In this document: piece after piece, positions 10,401 to 25,400 of the stretch | Layout: each line of letters begins with the position of its first letter | How positions within the stretch are numbered: position 1 is the first letter of the stretch | Source: Lepidonotus clava | Taxonomy: Eukaryota; Annelida; Polychaeta; Phyllodocida; Polynoidae | Assembly (NCBI GenBank): GCA_936440205.1 | Contig: OW387133.1 | Span: forward strand, 48,696,374-48,760,373 | Direction: 5' to 3' | Length of the DNA: 64,000 nucleotides | Program-made: the position numbers and the translations under genes | The notes under the pieces: generated by a model | Database searches by the model: none | What the model was told of the DNA's origin: nothing | Seen by the model: the letters and a program-made list of their open reading frames with translations, nothing else

Positions 10401-13400
10401 CAGCTAGATTTTATGACTAGTCTGATACATGGTAATTTTGAAAGAGAACGTGAAGTGCAAACGAGAGATTGCAATCTCATACCAAAACATGTTTAATATT
10501 AAATTGGTAAAAGAGGATGATAATATGTATAATAAGAATGTATATATCCTGTATCACTACGTTTACTAAACAATAATTGTGTTATATGTATCGATAAACC
10601 TTAAGTCTGATAGACACTTATAACAGCTTTACCCGGCCTCTGCAGTAGTAGTACGCGCTGCATGTACAATAAATCAAACCAAAACACATATCCTGTTATT
10701 GAGCAATCTGCCTCTTGCTCTCAGCAGGGATGGAGTGAGGATGAACCTCACCGCAGCCGGCGGCGGGAGGAGGGTCGGGAGCGGAGCCGTATAGAACAAC
10801 ACAAAGAGGGTGTGGCCAACGCCCACTCCTCGCTCCGCCCCATTCACCATGGCAACCACTCCAAGTCGACCACGCCCCCCGTCGAAAAACACATCACGGA
10901 CAGGACGCCAAGTAAGGACATTTAATTTTGTTGTATAGGAACTGTTATATGTTATTTTTGAGTAGAGCTACTGTACGATGCCCTCGTTGTGCCCAGCTTT
11001 GTACCCAAGAGGCGGATCCATTATTTTGTAATTAAAGGCGGGGAAAGGTGGGATGTTATAAAAAGAAAATAATTTCCCCCCAGAAACGAGGAGATGCGAT
11101 CATGTGTATCGATCCTTCCAACACCCTCCCTTTTTAGGAAATATTGGGTCCTCACCTTAAAATAGAGACTTTCGGGTATAGGATATTCATTTACTAGATC
11201 TAGAAAATAGTTCTGTCCCTCAGGAACAATCATCGCCATACATATGGATAGAAGAAACAATGTTTTTTTTTACTTGGTTTTCTGTTGTCATTGTGTAGTG
11301 TTTCTGTTGTTGTCACTGTGTTCCTGTCGCCATCCATGCCATTGAACACTTCTCGGACTCCAAACATTGACCCAAACACGCCACATCTCAATGGCAGGTG
11401 ACTTCATCTTTTAGCGTCTGTCCATCTCACTCCAAACAAGCCCCCATCCAGCATCCCACATGCTGTGGCTAACCCGCGGCCTTCCCTTTCTTAGTTCCAG
11501 CCCCGACTCCAATCTTTGCACACAGACAGTTCAGTAAGTAACACGGTAATGAATCACGGCCTGGTTGTAACTTAAGGATGTGCCTCTGGAGTTTCCTGGA
11601 TAGTGTGCCAATTAACCTAACCTATTTATTAGTGTCTTATAGCGTTCGGATTTCTGGCTGATTTGATTTGTATATTTAGGCCTAAGGTGTACAGTTTTTG
11701 TACCATTAGTGGATTATGTTAGTAGTGTATAGAAATAGGAAATAGGTTCGGGTTAACTTGCGGGAAAAAACGGTTTCGACACTAAATTATAAATTCCAAC
11801 TCCCATTCGTTAACACGTATAGGGAGATGCAGCCTTCATAGATGAGTCTCTTATGATCGAGTCACTCTGAAATGATCGATTGAGGATACTCGGCTATAGG
11901 ATTAGGTTGCGTCCACAACACGCACACTGTGCCACCTGCTCAAATACTGAGTCAACAATTCGTTTAATCGATAAAGCATACCCCAGCAACGCCAGACCAA
12001 AATATATAAACACAGGAATGAACTTTATTTATAGCAAAACAAATAATCTTCATCTGGACAAGTTGGATTTCCCTGGGTATTTGATGTTCATTGTTATTAC
12101 ACTTAGAAGCTATACACAATATCAAAACCGTCATGTCAACCGAGCCGCAGTAGATATTCTGAAGGGTAGATCCTCATAGCTTGGAATACAACCAATTCTG
12201 TATGCAGAAAAGAGCAGTCATATAGTCCTTTCCACTATGTCAGTTCCAGCTCAGGCTCCACTTCTCACCCACAAACAATTCAGTAAGTCGCGCATTCCCA
12301 TAGGTTACCCAGTCTTTTTGTTTAGTTACTGTTGAAATTTAAGGTTATTTAAAAAGTTACGAGTTTTTTTTATCAGTTTTCTCCTATGGATCTCCGTTGA
12401 TATTTACTATTTAACTAAAAAAACACACACACACACAAATTTCACACATGGTTGATTTCAAAATACATGAATGCCAGTAACGGACAACGGTACGTCGATA
12501 GTAGTATAGAGGAAGGGGACGAAACACGGGCTACGCTCTGCTGTAAAGATTAATTCAAACAATGAAGATACATATAAATTTATCGTAAATGAAACGAGGT
12601 TATCCCAAGATATTCTTATCCCAAATGTGATCTATTTCTATCGATACGAGTGCAACCTCTGTCTTAATGTTGAGAATCCTACACTCGATTACTCAACTCT
12701 TTCCTCCTCCATTCCCTCACACAAATCCAACCAAAAGATCCTTCCCATCCTCCTCATACCCCTCATACGTCATGAATCCGTCAGTAAAGTGATTGGTGTT
12801 TGTATGTTGCTGTTTCCCATGTGGTTTCATGTTTCCCCTCATTATATTGATTATTCAACCTTTGCCTTGATGACTCTATTCACCTTATATGTTTTAACTG
12901 TATTTGTATCATTTCAGTTTCTTAGTCGTTACCCAGTTCAGAAAACTGCTGAAGAGGCCCATTATGATAAAAAAGTGAAATTAGTGTATGTTCCGTAACT
13001 GTATATAAAGGTGCCGCATGCAGTAGCGCATCTCAGCAGCTTTCTATAAGTAAAGTCTGCCATCAAACAGCTAACAGAAGACTACTGAAATCAATTTCAA
13101 ATGAACTGGAAGATTGTCGCAAGTTATGCTTTTTTAAAGTATGTCAAAGACAACCCTTTTAAATTTCTCTAATATATTCTTCTTCTGTTAGAATTTGATG
13201 ACGCTGGCCAGTCCATAGTTTGATAGTTTCCTTTGCTTTAACCTTCTGTAGTGTTTTCCTTCCCTAAAATGTTCCATGTTGTTCACTCCACCTTGCAGCT
13301 CTTCCCCTAATAAACCTCAAGGGTAAGTGTAGTGGAGGCCCCGGTTGGAGGCGGCCCTGGGTGCCTGGGGCCGGCGGCGGTGGGTTGTGATATGTTTAAT

Positions 13401-16400
13401 CGCCTGTTTTGGGACGGGTGTGTTACTGACTATAACAGGACAGGGCTGTGTTCTTCACGATACACACAGACACCCCTAACAATACACACATTGATGGGCT
13501 CCTAGTGGTAGCGTCAGTACGTCCTACACATTCATCGAGTACAGGAGCACAAAATCTCACATCACCGTTTCAATATGAAGTTAACAAGAGTCTACTCACC
13601 TCACAGCAATCAATAAATCATTCATATCTCATATCATTAAATATATTATAGAGTTCGTCATGCCATTACCTTAAAACACACATGAAATTGATATTGATGA
13701 AAGTTTTCAAATTAACAAGTTTCCATAATTCCCTATTATGAACGACTCAAGTGATGTAAAACAAACTAATTGAAAGGAATTCTTTTGAAACCTTGATCCT
13801 TGACTACATTTTCAAACTTTAGTTGCAACCTTTGCCTTTGATTCAAAGACAAAATGTTCTTAGCCTATTCGGAAATGGGCCTTATTATCCATATTTCATG
13901 TCACCAACTCCACCACCACACCTCTATACAGATCACAGCTCACCACCTGACTGTACAAATCCTCTATAACATACATATAGATGCACTCTGCAGAATACAA
14001 AAAGCCTCAGCCCATATTTAACTGCAACAGCCCTGCACAGTTACACACGAACTAAAACTTACAGTTACTATTGCAGACTCGATGTTGTACACCAGTGTTT
14101 CATATTATGCAATAGTTTCAATGATTTATCATGATCACTTGTAGAATATGAGCGCATAGAGAATCCCTCTTATCGCGTTATTTTCTTTTATATTTGCATC
14201 TTTTTCCTTTGTTTACCACCAGCAATTGCATTAAATTTGATTCAGAAATCGTGACGAGGGGAAATTGGAAATTATTCAGTTTCATGATTAAAGTGAGAAA
14301 GCTATGGCAAAAATGGCAAAAACTTTGGCGTGGGTTAATGTCAGGGGACTACGGTTTAAGTGATACTACTTACCTTTTTGGCACCCAATACCGCCAAGGT
14401 ATTCGCTATCATTAACATTTAATCCAGTGTTTTAATTTCAGGATCACAATAAAAAATCGTGAACTCAGCATCTCACATACAACAGAATATGACGGAAAAC
14501 ATTAATAAGTGGGCGTTAATAGTATACATTTTGTTAAAGGTCCAGATTTCATTTTACAGTGCATATTTATTTTCTGGAGGTAGAATATTCAACTACTGGA
14601 ACCAAGACGATCATATTGTCGGACGTTGACTGTGTTTACTTTTCAGAACGAGTGCCACTTGTAGTGGCGAATTAAAAGCGATTTCCTAAACCCTAGTCCG
14701 GCAGTGGAGTAAAACATCCAGAGATATCAAAGGATCGGGAGTCTTTCTAAATGACCTCATATTCTAGGCGAATTAGCCATTAATAAAAAGTCTTATGTAA
14801 ATCATCAAATATCTGTTTTGATATTGTAGGTTCAAAAAAGAAAAAGAAACGTAAGCCGTTAGGTTACGATTAATTTACGATTAAAGTGCGAAATCCACCT
14901 CCCAACTTTGATCCGAGAGAAGTGCAGCTAACTGATGATAATTGCAATTAGGATAAGCCAATAGTGTTAGCGATTACGATTAAGGTGCACTTACCATTTC
15001 CTTACAAATTACTGGAGCCATGCATTTTTCTTCAGTTGTTTTATGTTAAGTTCAACCATGAAAATATCCTAATTATGAACACCACATACAAGTTCGACTG
15101 TAACTGTGTGTTCCTTACCCAATAAAACTGTTTTTATTTTGCACCAACTGTCCAATTCAGATGTCGGGGAAGGGCGGGTTTTGAAAAGTGCATTTGTGTA
15201 AAAATAACCAGTCCCGTGGTTTTCTACCAGTATTTTTCAGAAGGAGGCAATACCAATCACCCGTGGCCGGAGGTATTTAAGATGCCTTAGTTTTAAGAAT
15301 AACTTCTGTAGCACGCCTGATCGGTCACAGTGCGAAGTGCCATTGATTCTCTCATAATAACACGTCAAAAGAAATTTTGTTCTGAAGTGAAAACTAAATG
15401 CATTCTGGAATAAAACTTACTATTTAATTCTAGTCGTACAAAAAAATCATACTTTTGAATCTTCGTGGGGGGGGGGGGGGGGGGAACATATCGTGGGATC
15501 ATAGATTTGCTACACCACGCTACTGTGCCCAACATTTTTCGATTTTTGTATGTTGGAATAATAGCAGCACAAACTTTGTAAATATGTTTTTCAATAAATA
15601 AATTAGATAAGAACATTAGTTTTGCTAATTTTGCAGACTAAACCAACCTAGCCAGGTAGATGCCAGTAAAACACACACACACACGCACTGGGCTGGGAAC
15701 CCCATCCAGAAGCGCCCAAATCGTTTTCCATATTACATATTGTTAAGATCGTTTTCGATGTTGAAGCTAATGTGGATATAACACTTAAAATATACGTTTA
15801 TCGTGAGATATCTTTGACTTCCGAAGCCAATGCGGTCAATGATGTACAATACCATTGGGATAAATCACTTTAGAACACCTTGTACAGACCCTAAGCACTT
15901 TTCTCTTTTACTTACCCACTGAACGTTTGGTATCTTTTTAATACAATTACAGCTCTCCATATTTAATCAACGCCGGATCTCGCAATTAAAAAAACATAAA
16001 TTGCCATAGTATTATACTTCAGTCTTAGAACAAAGTAGTCACAGCCTTAACTTTATAGACTAACATGACCCAACGGTTAATTGTAAATACTAGTATTTTC
16101 TTCAATGAATTGATATTTTCAGAAGTAGAACATACCACTTGCTATTCATCTGAAATCTGTATCTTACATTTTTCGCGCAGTTGGTCTTAAAATATGAATA
16201 CTGCCTACAATATTGAGGTTTTATTATAAATTAAGAGTTATAAAGAGACGCAAATATTTGTGGTTCCTAAAACAGGCCAACCTTTTCTCTTGTCAGGCTC
16301 ATATGGAGACCGTCTCTTGAAACGTCAACAAAGTGTCAACACCTTCAGCAGCCCCTCCAGGAGCCGCTATGTTACCAATAAAAACAGTAAGTGAACTTTG

Positions 16401-19400
16401 CCTAAAAGTAATCAGGAAATGAATATCAATCGCACTGTATCAACACAAAACCAGGGAGTTCAAATAGAGAGCAGTTTGCAACATACAACAGTTTAAGGGG
16501 AAAAGGTTCTTTTAAAGAATAAAAGGGGACGTATCTTTTCAAAATGAGCGTGTTTTCCCCATCCAACAAATCGAAATAACTGAAATGTTCAATTCGATGA
16601 GGAGCTTGTTTGAAACTTTGCTCAAGTCATTAAAAGTCTATATACTGAACGCTTTTCTAGCCAGCCTTTTGTACAACATATTCTATCCATGTTCTGTGTG
16701 CGTCCAGTCGGACTGTCCCACGACGCGGGCCTCTCCCTGTACCACCGGAGTAGGACTATGGCCACCTTCGGCGAAATGGTCACCAAGAAGAACCCGGCCC
16801 TCTTGGAGATGGAGAAACGGGCGCGTCGAGAGACTGAGCGGGCCATCAAAGTAGGCGCCTTCTTAAGATATTATGTATTCATGATAATAGATCACAATTA
16901 TTATCATTATACAGATATATACTTGACACCGAAAAAAAATAGCCTGAGCTGTGTCACACTTTTTGTATACTACTTACAACATAAGTGGAAGCAGTTGGCG
17001 GGGCTGCACTGGGAACTTTCGCCGCCACTTTGACGCTTACCCTTAGGCATCCTCAATAAGATAATTCATTCTATATTCTAATCAATCACATCTAACTACT
17101 GCTTTGTAAAAGGCTAGTAAACGAGAAATCTTATTGTGGGAACCTCATGTATATACATTTGAGGAACTGGTTATATACCGATAACTTTATGATTTCATAT
17201 ACACTCTTTAGGACCGCAAAGTGTTCACCATTCTCGGCCCCTACCACAGTCTACGGGCGGCCCTGCGGCGCCGGGGCTGGGTGGAGAAGTTCAACAACGC
17301 GCCGCCCCCTTCAGAAGTCTCCAGACGGCGGCACGCCAACTCCGACTCCGATGACGGTCAGTGGCTCCGACCGCTATGCATGGTTCCTTTTGGGGTTATT
17401 TCAAGATTGACAGGTTGTATCACAACATAGATGGTCAGGGTCTAAAGACACCCTGGCCTCCTATATTTAAATCGTATTTCTGCTTGGAAATGTATTTTTC
17501 GGAATATAGGCTCCCTGGAAAAGTTGGGATCAGATTGTGGATATTTGAAAGAGTAGTATAGAAAAATGGGAGTTTGCTACTGGGGTGAAACCCCCATAGA
17601 AATGGCTTTGCAACATTTTTTTCATTTCAGGACACCAAAATGTCTACTTTTTTCAGACCAAAAGAATGAAGTTTTCAAAGAAAGAAATCTGATCACATTA
17701 TACAAAAACGTTTGTGTCATAACTCATTATCACAAGGTAGAACGCTATTGATTACATCATGGAGAGTAAAATAAGATGGAGATACAGCTCTGTGAGTCGG
17801 CATATCTGACAGTTTCAGTGGCCCTTATCTGCAGTAATTAGTGTGGCCAGGGGGTCCACATCAGAGTGGCCTTACACCAGGCCGCCCTGGTAATCACTTC
17901 ACACCTTTTGGGGAAGCTGGGCAATGGTCAGGGGTTGTTTTGGAGGGGAATAGTGACTAATTGGAAACTTATGTAAGAGTCCATTAATTCTATGAGCTTT
18001 CTTGAATAAAATGAAAAGGTTTCATTGCTAATATCTTAAGTTCGTTCAAAGAAAGATACTAGTTTTAGTCTCTATGAAGTGAAGCTTTGAAAGTATTTAG
18101 TTGTTCAAAAACAGCTTCAGAAAATAGTATCTTATAATGCTACTATGGTGGATAAATGAAATGGCTCCACAAACTTTTATGTATCAACTTAATACTTAAA
18201 TATGATCCGACCATAGGAGCAACACCTGACTTATATCAGAAAATAGAGAATTATTATACCATGATTGTGATGTAATATGATAAAAGCTCCAATTTTTGGA
18301 TCATTTTATTAAATACAAAAACGTTTTTGGTAGTTCACCTTAACCCTTACATCAAAGGGACTCTACAGTTAAAATATGGGGATTTTCCCCTCCCCCTTTG
18401 TAATCTGATATAAACCAGATGTAAGGGGCCCTCTCTGACCACTGACTGACCACCTACTGAGGTGTGAATTCCAAAACAACCTCCAACATCACCCCCCCCC
18501 CCCTCCATAGCTGAATCTCCATCTTATTTTACTCTCCATGATTACATGAAACTTCAAATTTTGAATTACAGATGACGGAAATGACCGAAAATGGCACCAG
18601 GCAAAAGAAAACATAACTCCGCCATGGGAAGAGGAGAATGGTTTTTACGGCATGATGGTATGTGTTTTATCTTTATTCCCTCACATTTCAGTTCATATAA
18701 GCGGTTTGCTATTCCATTCAATTTTAATGTATACCTGCCTAGGCTTAATAGAAACTATTCGATGTATTTGAAAATCCAACTCCCTTTAGAAAAGCAGCTA
18801 TATTGTCGTTTTTGATTTGGTCTTAAATGAAAATTCATAGCTCTTAGATAACGATCGTTCTATAATATTCTAAGAGTCATGTCACTTCACGTAGCATGTA
18901 CAAGATATCACGTATTTGATCTCAAGTGATTCACAGCCTGTTATCTACAATAACACCTTATGATAATATGCATCTCCACACACAGTTAATCGACACAAAA
19001 CTTTCTCACGTATTATCCTAGGTGAGATAGTTAAAAAATCTGTTTCAATTGTTTAGTCGTTATCAATGAGAATTTGGATAACCCATACAATCCTTGAGTA
19101 ATGATTATTCACTGATTAAACAGAAATACCCAAAGGTTGAATGCTCCCATTTGATGATTACAGATGGATTGGTAGCTGGATACGTATAAATACCAGTCAC
19201 TTTTTAGGAGAATTATCTTAAAATGCGGTGGATAGGAAGGAAACATTATTGCCTCGTGTACTCAAAGAAGAATTCTACATCATAATTACAAATCAATAAT
19301 CAAAAGAGCATGTCGCGTTTTTCTCTTAATGCATGTTGTTGAATGACCATCATTTCACTCAATCCATGCATGCAATTTACAGTCGCATCTTGCCAGGAAC

Positions 19401-22400
19401 TGCACGCCCTCACTTGTCTTTGCCGTGAAAACCATCGACGTGGAATGTCGGAGGGGTGGTCAACTAGTAAACCACTTCGGCAAGGCTCGTCACTTCACTA
19501 CTAAGGTAAGAGGGGCAATGATAGCCGTGGACACTATAGGGTTAGACCTACTGATGTGTTTACCCCCCTACACTTACCCTACTCACTGCTACACTTAGCA
19601 CCCTCTTCCAACATGCGCTGTTTTTACCCTTTTTTTTCAAACGCTACTTCCCCTCATGCTGTTCTCTTCCATTTTACCCTCTGCCATGGTTTTGATAGGC
19701 GTAGAACCATGCTCCCTCTGAAAGATTTCAGCGTACGATTGTTCCGTGAATGTGTTGTTTTCTACCCAGAGGACCCCAATCAAAAGGGTTGCCTATACCG
19801 GATATAATGATTTTTGGATGACGATGGTTTTTAAAAGAAACAACAAGTTCACTAGCAATTGTAGATTTCAGAGGGAACTGTTTTCTTTTCATTTACTTAC
19901 CTCTCCATAGCAGTTGGTAAAAGGGAATAACGTTCCATGTAGCACTCCTTTCATTATGTATCCTCTTCTCCCATTTTACCCCATGCCCGCACCAGTCGGA
20001 GATGCTTCATGATCATACTGTAAGGCCAACATTAATCTTTGCGGTCCGCAGTTTGGACGTAGAAAGTCGTAGTCGGCATCAAATTGTCAACCATTATGCC
20101 AAGGCCAATAATTTCACTACAAAGGTAGGTCGGCTCAGGTCCCAGACATCCAATTGTGCAAAACACGTACCTCCAGTGGGGAAAACAACGACGGATTTCG
20201 ATTTATAAAAGTATATTTTAGGTTCTGGTCTCAAATCACAATGTAGCATGTCTTTATGAAGCGTCAAATAATATATAAGACGTTCGAATTTGATATAATT
20301 TCAACGCGTCGCCCATTATCTGCATAGTAGGGTCCCCTTGTACTGTAAAGTGTTAGAAAGTAAATACACCAGTGTAATATGAAGCACAGGTACATCACTC
20401 TTTGTCGTACAGCATTCTAGAATAGTACCTTGGTGTGCACTGGGCTCAGACATTAATTCTCCAGACGACTCTTTATTCTACCATATTTCAGCTGCGTTGT
20501 GTATCAAGTATGAGCATGATTTGATCTACACTGTAATGTAATTTGATTTAAACTCTTCGCGAAGACCTTGGCTGCTGTTCTTAAATATTCAAAAGAATTC
20601 TATTTCAGTAACATTTCACAAAATACAAAAAAAAATTATGATCTATATTAAGTTTGATACAATTTGTTGGCCTTCCACTGGTAACAACTTTGAAAAAGAG
20701 AATTATTAAACTAACGAATTTCGCACTATTTATAGTAACTATGACGCGTTCATGTTCGATGGTAACTTAGTACAAGAATTGTATGGGGACATGACATAGA
20801 TGAGAGAGAGCCTGAGGACCCAGTGGTTCCTTTGCAGATGGGGCTGTGTCAGAATTTACGCGCCGTTCCTTGGTACGATACGGTAGACCCGGACGAGTTC
20901 TACCCGCGCTGCTGGAAGCTGGATGACGATGAGGAGAGGCTTTCATTCATCGGTACTTGTCCACTCACTTTACATCACTAATAGCTCAATATTGTATCTT
21001 GAATTATATTTTTTGCACATGACTTGGTTAAGGAAAGTTTTTTAATTGCGAAATCTACTCAGGGATAGTCAAGGGAATGAAATATAAGAAGGGATGAGAA
21101 TAGCGAAAGCTAAGTATGAAGATGTCCTCTGTCTAGGCTTTAGTGTTAGTAGTATTAGCCTTACAATTGATGTAACCACAATTTATTTATGACACTTATG
21201 CCTGGTTAACTTCATTTGACACCTTAACTTTATTAGAAATACATCCTTACACATTCAGCGTTTTTTCTCCTAATTACTCCCCCACAGAGGACTACCGGTA
21301 CACGGCGTGCCTGGGCTTCCTGAAGTGGTTCGTCGAGAAGTACGACGGCGTGACGGTGGGCGACGAGGAGAAGCACAAGTCGCTCAGCGGGATCGTCACC
21401 TCCATGATGTCGACGACGCAGGCCCTAGGTAACGCCGCCCCCGACGTCACCGCCGACGACGTCAGCACTCTGGGCGACCGGCCGCACTCCCAACTGAGTA
21501 GTCCGGCCGACCTGGGCAGGCCGGCCGCACCCAGTAGTTCTCTGCATGGCACCTCTGCCCACGAGCATGCTGATAAGGATGCTGATAAGGCGGCTGATTA
21601 TGAGGGGGCTGATGGAGAGGAGGCGGCGGCTGGTGAGGGCGGCGGGGGCGGACCCAGGAGGAGTTCGCTGCCGCCCCTCACCAGATCCCCCCGCGGGATG
21701 AGCGCCACCTCCTGCACCACCACCACCACCACCACCACCATTGGCACCGCCACCGCTGCTGGCACCACCGCCTCGCCCCCGGGCTCGCCCACAGGTAGCG
21801 CGCTTTGCACACCGTTTTTGGCTGGTTTGAACTGCACCGCGCGTGCATTGCATATGATTTGACTGCAGCATTTTGATATTGTAGATCGATTTTGCACTTG
21901 TACACATGTTGGAATTCCCCGCCATCCGGAAAAATACAAATCCAACCCAATTACGATTTGGAAAGAAAATCATATATTTGTATGTATACAAAAAAAGTTT
22001 GTCAAATTACTGTGGGTCTTAATTTGTTTGTAAACTGGTATGGTGTAGTAGAACACTGGGAACTCTCATGATTTTAATACAGAAATGGCATAGTTAATAA
22101 GATTAAATATCCAAGTCCAACATGTGTGTTTGTGGTATGATATTACTTAACATTTGATTCATTTTTTTATACTTTCGTCCAAGAAAGTCTTAACATTTGC
22201 TGCTTATTTACATGCATTATACAAAATATTGAGCATTATGACTGCATAGATCTAATTACATAAGCCTTTTTAATCTGCCTATTCTTAACCAATTGCCTCT
22301 CAATTTTAACAGCACCAATTTTGCCTGTAACACCGATAGAAATGCACCAGTGTGATAATGAACGAAAAACCTATGTAGTCTAACATGTAGATTGACTAAC

Positions 22401-25400
22401 TCTTTACTTCTTGATTTACCAATGTTAGGTGTACGTCTCCCACCGATAATACAGAATCGTGTGACACTGACCCAGAGTAAGAAAACACTGCCACCTAATG
22501 CTGAGTTACTGCCGTGTATTTATAGTTGTCCTTCAAAGGAATTCCCACGTCATGATTTGTTCATATTTACAGAAAATATGTATGAGAGTTGCGGACATCT
22601 ATATTTCTGGACTTCTCAGAAATGTAAACAGCTTTTTACTATTGCTCTGTGGTTTGGAATGGGAGTTTTCAAAGTTTTTGTTGCGGTGGGATTTTGCTTT
22701 AGTGAATCCGTGTGACTTATTAGCAACTATAATTTGAATAAGGGTCTCAATACACAGCTCATGACGTTGTCACTTCTTATGCTAAACTTTCTCCCTCTTT
22801 CTTTAGTCTAATTTTTTAATGTAGGACCTCCAGTCTCTCATACTTTTTCTGGCTATTGTTCTCATATTCCCTTCCATTGTTACTCTATATGGACCATGAG
22901 GGTCCCAGTGCGGCCAGCCATGAAAACTGGAACTAAATTGCTTATGCCCGGATACTTCTAGCCACTGTATACTATTATGAGTTTTATCAATATCAACATG
23001 AAAATGTTCATGATTATTAGTATTTTTAAGGTGCAAAGAGTTGACATGGATAGAAATAGATCCATTCCGGATCAATGAACTTATTTTGAACAATGTGTAA
23101 ACAAACAAGACGTGGAATCCGCTTAGCCGGTATACTATATAACTTTTATCTACCTTAAAATGCTGTCAGCTTACAACTTTTATCATCGATTCTCCCTAGC
23201 TTCTTCCCTGGGTTATGGTAGTTGTCTTGTACATTTATACTTATAAAAAGAAAGGTTTTAATCTTAATCAATGATTTCATCTTGTCCCTTTTCGTTCTTT
23301 CCTTTATACATTGTGCGTAGACAGGTCTCTGCTTCAACCAATATGTTCTTGTCCTCTTCTCGCATTTCCCGACGTCTGGCAATTGCCTCAGCTTTCTTTC
23401 TTTTTTTTGTAAATTTGTACTGCTTTTTCCGAGGTTTGTTGATAAAACAGTCTATGGGTAAAAATATTTTAGTAAGCTTCCCTATTAGTACTACAAAGCT
23501 CTTGATGATCTTTACAAGTAGCAGTTTTCTTATAATGATTTTCATAGAATTTTCTCTAACTAGGTCCTAATGACTTCTGTTTCTCTGCTGACCATGATCA
23601 TTTTGCTGTTGCTGTAAGTTCAAATGAATACAGGAGACTGATCCTTTGGATCTTATGTATGTCGTAGGAAGTGGTGGACAATTAAGAAAGAAAAGGAAAT
23701 TACTGTTCTTGTAAAGGTTCTGTGATGGGGCGGTTTCTGTACAATCGGAGTGGAAAGCAAGTGAAGATGCGCTACTACCACATTGCGGTGCAGCAGTGCG
23801 AGAAGTTGCTGAAGATGAAGGAACACGAAGACATTGATGTAATATCAGATGTAAGTTCAAGATCTATTTTGCTGGTCAGACGCAACGTCACGAACTCAAA
23901 TAGTAAAGAAAGTCTGCCTGCAAGTTTTGTAACCTAGATATTTTGAAACCCACTACATTTTCCGAAGTCTTATTACCAGATGAGAAAATGGGGTCAGATA
24001 GGAAAAGCATCACCTCTTTTTTGTTCTAATATGATTTATCATAATTTCTGTAAATATAAATTTGATTTGGTTATTGACCAGTAAAATAATTTCATGGAGG
24101 TAAATGTTTGTGTTGCAGCCCGAGGCCTTGTCCGACGCCCAATGGGACCAGTTTCTCACCTGTTATTACACCTTTGTCCAGTGAGTGTGGATACTTCGTC
24201 TTGATGTTTATTTGACATGAATAGATTACATTGCATCAAAAATTGCATCTATATCTAAGGGAGTAATTGCTGAGTATTTTGGCGGCTATATCTAATTTCA
24301 TCGGACATTTATGAAATGTTCCCCAGGAGAAACCGTAACTCCATAATTCAGAGAAAACAAATCAAAAAAGGTTCCCTGCTGTGCTCACCATAATAACTTC
24401 TATCACAGGGAAAACTCTTTGGAGAGCTGCGCCATACTTCCTTTCAGAATTTAAAAATTCGCAAAAAAAAAAAAAAAAAAAAATCGCATTTGATTGAGCA
24501 AAAAAAAAAATCATGTCGCGTTCTCAATAACAAAAAGTGTTTAAGTACATTTATACATGAGGAAAGAAACCGTATCTCAATTTTCCTGACGCTATCCCTG
24601 ATACTGATTTCAGTGAGGACGGCGACTTTACCAAGGTGACGGGGGCCATGGTCCGCCACTGCCAGTCGCTCCTGGAGCAGCTCAAGCCCTACCTGGCCCA
24701 GTACACACTGGACGGCTGCCGCAACGTGTGGATCATCAAACCGGGCGCCAAGTCCCGGGGACGAGGTGAGCTACTCGGTCTAGCCCCATACCCACTAGCC
24801 GATTTGGGCCTCGCCACCCGTCAGTACCCGTCAGTTGAAATGAACATGCTTGATAAAATCGTCGGGCGAATCGTTGGGCGATTTTCCTGGCGATTCAGAT
24901 CAAACATGTACATTTGAATACCCCATACTGACAGGCGATAAGGGGAATATGCGATCGCTGAGGCCCAAATCGCCTAGAGGGTATGGGGCTTAACTAGAAA
25001 AGAGCTGCTCGTGGCTTGGAAAGGATTATAAAGGGATGGTGATGTCTTCTAAGTCGTTTGTTCTTACTTTTCGAATCAGAATTGTCAAAGCAAATTTTGT
25101 ATAAAGTAAATGGTATATTATTTGGACGCATTGGCTGATTTATGCAGTTGTAAAATTATTCATAACGCGTAATTCCGACTTTTCACTAAGCATGCATTAG
25201 GGTGGCCCTAGTGTGGCCCTTCCCACTTAAGCCCCATAACCACTCAGCGATCTCACTGTTGACGGGCGACGGACGACTGGGAGAATTGCCTGGAATATCA
25301 GGCAAGTTTGATATTTTCCCGGCGATCCCGTCGTCCGTCGCCGGTCGCCCAGAACACGCACCATACCCACTGTTATCGCCCGGCGATGTGCGGTCGCCCG

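Noticed and set aside
11299-11398. Possible glycylase exon ending at GGCAG|gtgact
   Set aside because: It enters in phase 0 and leaves in phase 2, which fits neither neighbour, and only one of its frames is open.
12627-12998. 123-codon frame with hydrophobic stretches
   Set aside because: It lies in a glycylase intron with AT-rich composition and no recognisable domain. A possible acceptor at 12916 would give an immediate stop in the required phase.
21425-21991. 188-codon antisense frame
   Set aside because: It is the shadow of the low-complexity exon; its poly-Gly and Ala runs reflect the ACC and GGC repeats.
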